Made by a program: the position numbers and the translations under genes. This document shows positions 24,373-36,300 of a stretch of DNA of 64,000 nt, piece by piece. Position 1 is the first letter of the stretch. Every line of letters begins with the position of its first letter. Below the pieces are notes generated by a model. That model did not search any database. It had not been told where the DNA came from and saw only the letters and a program-made list of their open reading frames with translations. Source of the stretch: Anolis sagrei (taxonomy: Eukaryota > Chordata > Lepidosauria > Squamata > Anolidae); NCBI RefSeq assembly GCF_037176765.1, contig NC_090034.1, positions 21,671,375-21,735,374 on the forward strand, given 5' to 3'.

Positions 24373-27300
24373 AAAAAAGAAAGAAAGAGGGAACAAAATG
24401 ACTCCACCCTTTGTGGATTGCTATGACTCTGGATTCATAGGCCACCATTAAAAAGGAAATAAAAATCCTAAACAGGATATAGATTGAGCACCGCTAATCG
24501 GAAAACCCCAAATCCAAAACCTTTGGCTTCAGTTGCTCGCTTCTGCCTTTGAGGCAATCATGGGGGCACTCCTGTTTGTTTGCTGGCAGAGAACTGCTGT
24601 ATAACACACATTGTGTGTTTTTCAAATACAGGAGTCAGGACCCTGATATCCTCAGTCCCTCACTCTCTCCAGCCACTTGTCTTATACAGACAACAAATAA
24701 AATGGATGAGAGATGAGGTTGGAGAGAGACATGGTTATCTGTAAAAATGATAGCAACAACAACAACAACAATAATAATAGTAATTAAATGGTTAGAATTC
24801 AACAATACTGTTGGTGCAAATCCATGCCTCCCAAGCTGAGAAAGTAGCTATTGTTGTTATTATTAATTTTACTTATACCTTGCTTTTCTTCCTTGGGAGG
24901 CATGAATCTGCACCAGCATGATGCTTGGCTTCCAACCATTTCACAGATATTTTCTAATTGTCTATGTTTCCACCAGTTTTAGAGTTCTGACTTTTGCATT
25001 TTGTGAATTTCCAGTGTATTTATTATCTGCTGCACTTTCTGCCTTGAAACTCAACCTGGGAAAATGTGGCCTCTCTTTCTACACACACACATAAAGCAAG
25101 GAGGAGGCAGCCCTGAGGTTTGGGCTTTACCTGGCTCTGGCAGAGTCCCAGTCCAGCACCATCTTGGCCAGCTGCTTCCTCTGCTTCTGAATGTTGGGGA
25201 TTTCTATCTAAAAAGCAGAGAGCACAGGAAGCTGGCATTTGAAAAGGCTCTCATGTGGAAGGAAGGCCACATTGGGGGTCCCCCCTCCCCCCGAGGCCCC
25301 AATTCAACTCACCTCTGTCAGCTGATTCAGGGGCTCCAGGACGTCTTTCTCCACCTGAACCTCATGGTGCGAGAGCTCCATGGACAACTTGTTCTCTGCC
25401 TCTCCACAGGTCTCCAGCATTTTTCTTTGAAAAGGAAAAAAAAACATTGGCAAAGGCAGCTCTTTGGGCATATTGTGCTCCATGCTGCAGTGAGACCTTT
25501 ATTAGGCTAAGCCTAGGGAGCCCAAAATGCATCATGCCCCTTGAGAATGGACTAACTGAGGTAGTGCCACAATACGATCTACAAACGAAAGATATTGCTT
25601 ACTCTCTCTGACAAGAATCTCTGATCCTCCAAAACACTAGGCCAGGCATCTTCAACCTGTTGCCCTCCAATTCCCAGAAGCCCCTATTGCCAGCTTTTTC
25701 AATGGACAGGGATTCTGGGAGCTGGAGTCCAAAACACCTGGAAGACTGCAGATTGAAGAGAGGAGGAGGATGGGTTAGGATACATTTGAATTGCAGGCTT
25801 ACTTCAGCTAGATATGCTTCTGATAAAGAAATGTCACAACTTACAGAGAACAATATGTAGCAAGATCAACCATTACAAAATTCTTTAAAGCTGCTGCTGT
25901 TTTCCCCTTTCTTGCAACACAAAATTATGGTGCTGCCATGAAGGAGGAAGCCATGTTTTAAAGTTTGTATATTTTTAGGTGTTAAATTGTATCAGATTGG
26001 TTTTATTGTGAGCTGCTTTAAGTCTCTTTTTTAGAGAGATAAAGTGAGATCCAAATAAAAATAATGATCGTAACATTTATTTTAAGGATTTTCACCCTTA
26101 ATACATGTTCAGTTCCATTTTAATGTTTACATATTTTAGGTTTCAAATTGTATTGCATTGGTTTTTATACTGTGAGCTTCTTTGGGTCTCTTTTTTAGAG
26201 AGATCAAGAAAGATACAAATAAAAATAATGATAATAATATTGGTCTTAAGAGTTTTAACTGTTGATTTTTAATACTATTAATGTTCAATTCCATTTGTAT
26301 ATTTGTAGGTTTTCAACTGTATTGGTTTCTTTTTTAGAGACAAAGTGGATACAAATAACAACAACCCATAGAGATGCAGTGCCAAATTGGGATGACAAGC
26401 ATCTGCATTTTGCAGAGCCGCTTCTATGTGGCCTTGAAATAGATTTTGGGCAGATGAGGGATGCACAATCTTACCCAAGTAATGTTTCATCGCTGAGCTG
26501 CAGAGCACCTTCTTGCATGTTCTGGGCAAAAGCTGTGAGCGGAAGCTTTTTCTGCAGAAGGAAACACAGATTAGACGGAATCAGAGCTTGGTGATACACA
26601 TCCCTTGGTTCCAGTGGGGTCTAAGGGAAGGGATGCAGGATTTCCCAAAAGTGGCTTCTGGGGGGAATTGAGCCAAGGAGAGCAGGGCAGTCACCCTAGC
26701 AGAGGGAAACACTGACCCAAGGGGAAGTGCCCCAAAGTAAGAAAGGAAGAGATGAAAGGGGACTCACATGCTTCTTCTCAGCGTCTGTTCCATACTGTCC
26801 CTGCAAACACATCACTAGCCGTTTGTGGGAATTGTGGCACACAGAGCGCACCATGTCCAGGCGCCGCTCAATCTGGACAAGAGGAGAAATCAAGATGATG
26901 ATGGTAATGACTACACAAGAGAAAGGGAGTCGGAGGCGAAATGTGGGATGCTGGCAAACCCTAGATTGTATTCATTGACTGGACAACAACAATAACAGAA
27001 GAGAAATGAAGCCAGAGGAGAGACCTGGGATGCTGGCAAACCCTGTCCCTTCCAGCTGCATTTATTGATGGACTGACTTGCAGCCATTAATTTTAAATTA
27101 ACAGTCTATGCTCTTTGTATTTTAATGTTTAATCCAAATATTTTAATATGTGTTACTTTAGGGAATGTGTTTTAATACATGCATTTTATTGAATGTATTT
27201 TATGATGGCGTGCTTTAACTGTGTTGTGCCCTGCCTCATGGCATAAGGAGAGGCAGGTAGCAAAGAAAATACTATTATTATCATCATCATCCGACCAGTT

Positions 27301-30300
27301 CATCTCATCAAAACATACAGGATTAAAAAAATTATATTAAACTACATTTCCATGATATACTGGGCTGCTCCTATGCACCAGACAGAGAATAGGGCTTGAT
27401 TAGATGGTCTTCGGAGATCCCTTCAAACTCTGTTTGACTCTGGATTCTTTTTTTTTTTTTTGCAATGATAATAATAGAAGACATATTTAAGGGTAACAAG
27501 AGGAAGACGTTTTATCAGGGAGCCTTGAAAAATTCCATGATTGAAGAAAGGTGCGCGTATAAACAAACACAGAGAGGCAAGCCCTGGAAGAGTTTCAAGT
27601 GATCATAAAAAAGTGTCAGGGAAGGATCCTTTATGTGGAGGATTCCTGTGTTCCAGCCTCTGAGACTGTGCCGGTTTCTCTGCTGGGAACCTCCCCCTCC
27701 ACCGCTGACAAAAGCCAAAGTATGTGGTTTATCTGTGTTTTGATGAGTCACAGAGGTGAAAAGGAGGCCTTCTGGAAAGGTTTCTGTTTGGACAGAACCA
27801 GCCAAAAACGCATGAACAAGTTTAAGGGGGGGGGGGGGAGCCTGACGAGAGATAGGGACCAACTGTTATTGTTTTTTTAATGCTGCAATTAAAGGAGGAG
27901 GAGGAGGAGGAGGAGGAGGAGGAGGAGGAGGAGGAGGAGGAGGGAAATGGCCTAAGACTCTGTCCAACCAGGACTGGAATGTCAGCAACTCCCGTGGCTT
28001 TGCAAGGAATTCACATTTAAAGAATTCTTATCTGACTTTACAATGAAGAGAGCCTCTCCACAGAAACTTAAAAATGCTCAGCTGCTGTACCGATGCAAAT
28101 GGCTTCACTTTCATATAATGCAAGTATAACTGCCAGAATTTGCCAATCAATAGATAAGTTTTGGATTAAAACAGGATCCAATGTGAAAGCATGGTCATTG
28201 TCTTAAAAAGCCTGTTCTGCATTGCTGCAAAGACTGCTCAGATCTGCAAAAGACTTGAGCCAAACGCTTAATGGAAGCAGAACTTCCCAAGCCTGGGGGG
28301 GGGAGGGGGGGAGGGGGGAGCCTCAATCCTAACTGCATAACAACAACAACAGAATCATCATTACCACCTTTCCTCATAGTTTGAGGCAGGTTATAACACA
28401 CTAAAATACATACATAAATAGTTTGAATGTTTTAGTTACAATACCTATTACTCTTAGAATTTATATTATTAATTACCTGCCTCTTCTCATGGTTTGAGGG
28501 AAGAACAGCTTATTGAATTAATTAATATACACATATATATCTAGTTTAAATATATACTTCAGTTAAAATTAATTGTTGTTCTTGCTGTTGTTTTTATTAT
28601 TAGTTATCTGCCTCTTTTCATGGTTCGAGGGAAGTACAGCCTAATTAAAATACATTATATATACACCGTATATGCATACATACATGTATGTATACATACA
28701 GAGAAAGTTTAAAGTTTCCGTTTTATTGAGTCTGAGTTGATGTTCTTATATGCATATGCATTTTATTTTATAAGGCACTTTGTGCCATTTGTAAGCTGTC
28801 CTGAATCCCTTTGGGGAGATGGTGATGGGCTATAAGAATACAATGATAATGATGATGATTATTATAAGAGAGGAATTCCAGTTGAAGCAATAGACAAAAG
28901 GGACAGATGGAAGGGACATTGATAGATGGAACAGAAGGTAGATGGATAGAACATAGATAGGTTGGTAGGTAGTAGGTAGATAGATATGTAGATGGAGTGA
29001 TTGATGGATTGACGGATGGATGGACATACAGACAGACAAAGGGGGTTGGACTGGATGGCCTCTGGGACTCCCTTCCAACTGGTTGACCATCTGTCGGGAG
29101 GGCTTTGATGGTGTCTTTCTTTACTGTAAAATGAGGTTGGACTGGATGGTCTTTGGGGCCCCTTCCTATCCCTCAAAGGGTTTCCCGCGCCCTTCCATGC
29201 ATGGCATCAAAGGGCCCCTTCCCCGGCGATCCCCTTCCCTCCCTCCCCGGCCTCCCTCCTAGCCACTCGTTGCTGTGGCCTAGCTTGGTGATATGGAAAA
29301 TATTTGAAAAGTAAACAACTAAATACTTTTAAAATTAAAATACTAACAGTAAAATATTTTAAAGTTAATTAAGTATTTTTAGATTTAAATTTTGTAAAGG
29401 TAAACAATTAAATATTTTAAAATTAAAACATTAAAATTTAATAATTTAAAATTAAATAATTAAACCAAATAAAATACATTAAACTAAAGTATTATGAAAT
29501 GCAAATATTAAATATGTATATATTGTAATATTAAAATTAAAGGAATAATATTAAAATTAAACAATTTTATATTTTAAATTTGAAATATTAAAATAAAATA
29601 ATAATGTAACGTAAATAACAATTTTTAAAATCAAAATATGTAAATGAAATACTTTAGAAATAAAGAGTTAAATATTTTATAATGAAAATATTAAAATATG
29701 TTTAAATTAAACAAATATTTTAAACTTAAAATATCTAAATGAAGTATTCAAAAGTTAAATATTTTAAAATGAAAATAATTAAATATTTTAAAATTAAATA
29801 AGTATTTTATAATTAACATGTTATCAAAAATATTTTGAAAGGGTTATATAAATTTATAGATACATATTGTCAATTATAACATAGCTGTACGGTTTTGTTG
29901 GGCCAGTTCAATTTTTTTGTAGTTCTTTGGGATAGATTTTTATGTGTCATATCATTGACTTAAAGCCTATTATAGTTGATATATTTATTATTTTGGATTA
30001 TTATTATTATGCTATTTGATCCTATATGCTTGGGATGCTATATTTGTAGAATGAATGGTGTCTTCCTGCCTGGCAGAATGGGGTTGGAATTGGATGACCA
30101 TCTGTTGGGAGGGCTTGAATGGGTTCTTCCTGCCTGACATGAATAGGATTGGGGTTTCTGTATTCTGAGCCTGGGTTATCAATGGATCTGCTCTGAGCTT
30201 GATTGCTTTTGCTTCCACAGAGTTTCCTTTCTCTCGAAGGCGGTAGATTAGTTGGGTCTGGATAGATCAACTTTGGAGAGGCAGAGCAGCCTAGGCAGCA

Positions 30301-33300
30301 TGAGGCAGGCCTGTGGGGATGAGGGCTTTTCCTGAACAGAGAGCCTCCTGAACAGAGAGCCTCCGTGGGAGCCTGCTGTGCATGCGCACTCGCTGCTGGC
30401 CATGCACGTGCACTCCTTCCCTCCCCCCTCCCTCCCTTAGGCTTATGGTTGGACGTCTTTCTGAGGGGGGAGGGAGGGGAAGTGTTCTTTTGGGGTTTTG
30501 TGAGTGGAGGACATAGCTTGCTTGAGACAGTGTCTAGTGTCCACATTTGGTGCCAATTCCCCCAGTGGTTTTTGAGTTCTGATGGTATCACAAACGAACA
30601 TTACATTTTTATTTATATAGATTAATTAATACATCATCGTTGTTGTTTTTTTTCATGTCAGGAGCGACTTAAGAAACTGCAAGTCACTTTTGGTTTGAGA
30701 TAATTGTGGCAACGTTGCCCGGGGTACGCCTGGATGCTTTACCATCCTGTGGGAGGCTTCTCTCATGTCCCCGCATGAGAAGCTGGAGCTGACAGACAGA
30801 TACTCCCCCTGCTCCCGATTCAAACCGCTGATCTTTTGGTCAGCAGTCCTGCTGGCACGAGGGTTTAACCCATTGCGCCACCAGGGGCTCCTTGTTGTTG
30901 TTGTTGCTATTATTAGTTCCCGGCTTGAGGGGAGTACAACATAGCTAAAATTAGACTATTTCAATCCATCTACTAAAAGGCATCAACCAAACACATGGAA
31001 ACCACACAAACCAATAAATGTACATTTTGAAAATCTCAGGTTGAACGGACTGGGTTAAATCATGGAAGGTCTGCTCCTGCAGTCTCCAATTTCTCTGCTT
31101 TTTTGGTTGCTTCTGAGCAGCTGCTGAGCCAGTTGACTGGAAACAGGGGAAAGCCTCTCCCTTCCTCCAAACAAATGAAGGCTGGAAGGTGATCCAAGCC
31201 CTTTTGGCCCCAACCACCCTCCTTCCAGACCAAAAGACACCTCTTAGTTACAGAAAGCAGACGGGAGCAAAAAGCTCAGTGCAATGGAGGAGGTTTCAGA
31301 TCGCCTTTGACCTTTCCCATTGAATAATGCTGCTCTGTCTTCTTTCCTGGCCTTTCAGGGACTTTAAAGAGAAGCCTGGATTGGCATCAGAACTACAGAA
31401 TCAGAGCAAGGTGACCAGGGAGTTTGTTGGGTTGGCTGGGAAGGGGATACTGGGAGATGCACTCCAAGAAAGAAGGAAGATTCATTGCCCAGCCTCAAGG
31501 AATACTTCCTTCTTTCTTCCTGAATGTCTTTGGAATGGAAGCCTTTTACCTGAGGGCATCCCCAAGGAGATAAATGCACAAGAACATGCCATTGCACTTG
31601 GAAAGAGAAAGGAAAGCAAGGCAAATGAGTAAGCCCTTCCCATCTGGGGAGAGCGGGGCCAAGGGATATTTATCATTAAGGCCTGGGAAAGCCATGATTG
31701 CAAAGAACGAAAGAAACATTCCTGGCTCCTTGCCCTTCGGCCCAGTCTTTCCGCCCCTAAATATTTTACAGGGTCGCTCAGGCAACCAAAAGGGATGGCC
31801 AGAAATCATGTTCCTGACAAGAAAAAATGGGCTGCTGATATCATTCCTCCCACCCATCTGATTCAGAAAAACCATGAAAATAGAATATAAATGGAGGCGT
31901 AAGGCATATAAAGCAACAAAAAGCCCCGGTGGCCGAGGTCTGGAAGGCGTAGCGGCACTCATTCAGAACTTCCTGACTTTGTCCTCCTGGAAAGAAAAGT
32001 AAAATGTTTCCAAAGGAGCAGCCAAAAGAATGCATAAAGCATTTGGAAGGGGAATGGCACCAAGATTAAATGTTATTTGCTTGCATTATCCCCAGTTAGG
32101 CTTATCCTTTGCCCCACTGCTGTTTGCTGCAAATTTAAAAATGGTGGGGCACCAAAGGCTGGAAAAAGAAGAGCAAAGGTCTCTTGGTACACAGAAGTCT
32201 GGAATATGTCTGATGAGAGCATTTTTTAGGGGGTGGCCATCCTGGATAGTTGTGGCAATAAAAGGCCAAATACTCATGGGAACAGTTGGTCCCCATGCTG
32301 AAGGCAAGTTTATATTCAGAATGTGTTAGACCAGGGGTCCCCAAACTATGGCCCGCGGGCCACTTCCAGCCCGCCAAGGGCACTTATCCAGCCCGCGGGG
32401 GAGGAGCGCCCCCCCCCACACAGTGCCCCTCCCTTGGCTGGCTCACGCTATCTGTCAGGCCCGAAGCGCAGCGTGAGCCAGCCAAGGGTAGCTGCTCCGC
32501 GCAGCCTACTAGCGCGTAAAGCACCTCGCGAGGTGCTTTACGCGCAAGTAGGCTGTGCAGTGCTGCCCCTCCCTTGGCAGGCTCACAATGCCCATCAGGG
32601 CCAATGCGCAGCGTGAGCCAGCCAAGGGCAGCTGCTCCGCGCGGTCTACTTGCACGTAAAGCACCTCGCGAGGTGCTTTACACACGAGTAGGCTGCGCGG
32701 TGCTGCTCCATGTAGTCATGCCGGCCACAATATGTGCTTTGAACTGGGTTATCTGAATCCACACTGCCATATATTCCAGTTCAAAGCAGATATTGTGGGA
32801 TTTTTTTGCCTTGATATTCTGGGATAATGGGCTGTGTGGAAGGGTCCCCAGAATATCAAGGAAGAAAACCCCACAATATCTGCTTTGAACTGGGTTATCT
32901 GAATCCACACTGCCATATATTCCAGTTCAAAGCAGATATTGTGGGAATTTTTTGCCTTGATATTATGGGATAATGGGCTGTGTGGAAGGATCTCCAGAAT
33001 ATCAAGGAAGAAAACCTCACAATATCTGCTTTGAACTGGGTTATCTGAATCCACACTGCCATATATTCCAGCTGAAAGCATTAAAATGTGGGATTTTATT
33101 CAGCTGTGTGGAGGGGCTCTGAGCTGCAAAAAGCTGAACTTTTTGAAGACTGCTAACATGTACTGGAGCCCCAGGTGGCACAGTAGGTTAACCCACTGAG
33201 CTACTAAACTTGTTGACCAAAAGGTTGCAGGTTTGAATCTGGGGAGCAGCATAAGCTTCTGCTGTCAGCCCCAGCTTCTGCCAACCTAGCAGTTCAAAAA

Positions 33301-36300
33301 CATGCAAATGTGTGTAGATCAATAGGTACCGCTCCGGCGGAAAGGTAACGGCGCTCCATGCAGTCATGCTGGCCACATGACCTTGGAGGTGTCTATGGAC
33401 AACGCCGGCTCTTCGACTTAGACATGCAGATGAGCACCACACCCCAGAGTCAGACACGACTGGACTTCATGTCAGAGGAAAACCTTTAACTAGGAAAATT
33501 GTGGAAGATCCAGGGTGGGATGAAGAACTCTTGTCTGTTGTAGGTAGGTATGAATGTTACAATTGGCCACTTTGATTACCAATTCATAGCCTGACAGTTT
33601 TTAGGGAGAATCCTTTGTTGAGAGGTGATTAGCTGGCCCTGATTGTTTCTTGTCTGGAGTTCCCCTGTGTTTGAGTGTTGTTCTTTATTTACAGTTATAA
33701 TTTTAGAGTTTTTTTAAATACTGGTGGCCAGATTTTGTTCAGACTAGAAATAGGAAGATTTCCCATTCTCTGCTCCTGGAATTACTGCCTAAAGAGGGCT
33801 AGAAAGAACCCCCTCTAAGGGCCCTTCCACACAGCAAAATAAGATATGTGCAATGTGCAGAGGAATTTTTTATTGATTTTTTAAAAAGAAAACTATAGTC
33901 CGGCCCTCCAACGGTCTGAGGGACAGTGAACTGGCCCCCGGTTTTAAAAGTTTGAGGACTCCTGTGTTAGACTCAGTGAACATGGCTGGGATGTTTAGCT
34001 TGGAGAAAAGGAGGCTGGGAGAAGGGGACATGGTGGCTATGTTGAAATGTTTAGAAGGATGTTGTACTGAAGAGAAAAGCGAAAACTTGTTTACTGCTGC
34101 TCCAGAGACTGGGACACAATAGTGCCATGGGGTCAAATGGCAGGAAATGGAATAGGTTGCCTTAGAGTCTCCTTCTCTGAAGATTTATAAGCACAGGCTG
34201 GATGGTCATCTGTTCCAATGAAGGATCGGATGGTTCCTTTCCTGCCTGTCAGGGGCTGGACTGGATGGCCCTTGGGCTCCTTTCCAACTCTAGGAATCTA
34301 TTATGTTGTCATGTATGTATGTACGTACCTAGATCTTAAGGGGTTAGATTGGGTGGCCCTTGTGGTGTCTTCCAACTTTATCATCTCTCTCTCTCTCTCT
34401 TTGGGGGGTTGGACTGGATGATCCTTGGGAATCCCTTGCAACTCTACAATTCTATGTACCATTGCGGAGATTAAGATCCTCCGGGGAGGCCCTGCTTTCC
34501 ATCCCGCCATTGTCACAGGCGCGATTGGTGGAGACGAGAGACAGGGCCTTCTCAGTGATTGCTCCCCAGCTATGGAACTCCCTTCCTTGTGAGATCACGT
34601 CAGCTACCTCCCTCCTGTCCTTTAGAAGGATGGTAAAAACTTGGCTGTGGGACCAAGCTTTCGGGACAGGGTAATGAAGCGACAATGGGAAAGATGACAG
34701 GGCCAATTGGATTTGATGCGGATGGCTAGGACGGTTTTAAATTGTTTTATTTTAAATGGTGTGTTTTAATATTTAGATAAATGTTTTTTAATGTTTATGT
34801 ATTGTACACAGGCATTGAATGTTTGCCATGTATATGTTGTGCTCCGCTCTGAGTCCCCTTCGGCGTGAGAAGGGCAGAATATAAGTGTTTTTAAATAAAT
34901 AAATAAATAATATTATTTTATTGTCCATCTTTCTTTCTGTCTGTCTTAAGGGCTGAACTGTGTGTCATTGGGGTCTCTTCCAAGTTAATGATTCTATGAT
35001 GTTCTCTCTCTCTCTCTCTCTCTCTTACGCAGTTAGACTTGATGACCCTTCAGGTCTCCTACAACTCTAGGATTCTATGACAATTAATGAGCCCTTTGCT
35101 GAAAATAACCATCAAGTCAGAGAGCAAAGACTCAACAGAGAAAAAGTATTTATATTCAGAAGCATTACGTTGGGGCACCTGCAGCTTCCTTTCCCCTTCC
35201 TCTGCTTGGTTAACCAGATGAGTTCCTCAAAATAACAGATGCACACATACTTTGCAGGCCTCTTTCTGGGGAACGGAAAGGTCCTGATCATCACACCGTG
35301 AAACACTGGGGTGAAAAACAGCAATTTCACACTGTTTGTTTCATTTTTGACAGCTCTGCCCCACAAACATTCAATTAGAGTGTGACCTGGTTGACTATCT
35401 TTGGCGGACTGAAGTTATGCTGCAGCCTTCTTAACCAAAGCAGGATGAGCATTAACCACCAGAAAAGAAAACTGCAAAAGAGCACAAAACAACTCACGAA
35501 AGGAATTAAGACCCAGCATTCATGAATTCACTTTTAAATACCTGTAGCAGGTCATCGCTGAGGACTTCGGTTTTCTCCGCTCTGGTGAAAGACAGAAACA
35601 AAGGAGCATGAGAATCATGTTGTGCACAGAGTAAAGCCATAGAGTGCAAACAGACCTTTGTATGCAGAAATAAGCCTAGTTTATCCAAACCAAACAGCAA
35701 GGTTGAAAAGTGGTTCTTCACCGAGTTTAAGAATCACCCCTCACCAGGGAACTAGAATTGCAAAAGGCAACAGGAAGAGCATGCACCAACAACAGCTTTG
35801 GGAAGAGGCCTGTTTTCTGATATTTTGGTTCCCAGAAACGGCTGGAGAACGAAGATATGTCACAACGGAGACCCTGGGAAATTTGGGGACACACATTTTC
35901 TATTTCTTGAGCCCATCTGTTGAACATATCCATGGCATCCCAGACAGGATGCCCTGAAATGCCCCTTTGAGGCTCCTAGACACTGGACAGAGGATACACA
36001 GGAAACATCCTTCCTGGTTACAAAAAAAAAAAAAAGGGGGGGGGGAGTTTGTACTGTAATTTCTAGTGGATGATAAGGGAAGATGAGGCTCAGGAATGCT
36101 GGTCTCCATTAGCAAATGTAATGGTCAAGATTAAAGTTAGGACAGTGAAGATGCGAGTTGGAGTCCTGACAGAGCCAGGAAGCTAATCCTAGAACTGCAA
36201 GGAAAACATTTCCTTTCATCTTAAGCAGAATGGGTGCTTCTTAAGGAAAGGACAGGGAGAAATGTCATAAGTAAAACCAGATATAAACTAGGAGATGCAA

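Larger units (their letters stand above)
32332..33964 (+). mobile_element. hAT-type element with internal palindromes, copy 1
   Basis: Ends CAGGGGTCCCCAAACTATGG and AGTTTGAGGACTCCTG, flanked by a perfect 8-bp target duplication TGTTAGAC (32324-32331 and 33965-33972). No transposase frame. The interior has tandem GC-rich palindromes (32400-32720), then an AT-rich palindromic repeat, a SINE, and a unique right part shared with the copy at 47095-48242, which lies in reverse. Confidence 0.88.

Noticed and set aside
30022-30591. 189-residue minus-strand frame
   Set aside because: Low-complexity composition over CR1 tail pieces; no start context, splice sites or family match.
31327-32035. Overlapping open frames on both strands in intron 2
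   Set aside because: Short, mutually overlapping, without conserved motifs; no acceptor-donor pair supports an exon.
33165-33260. Genuine tRNA gene
   Set aside because: The A and B boxes belong to a SINE head; the sequence does not fold into a proper tRNA and continues into the SINE body.
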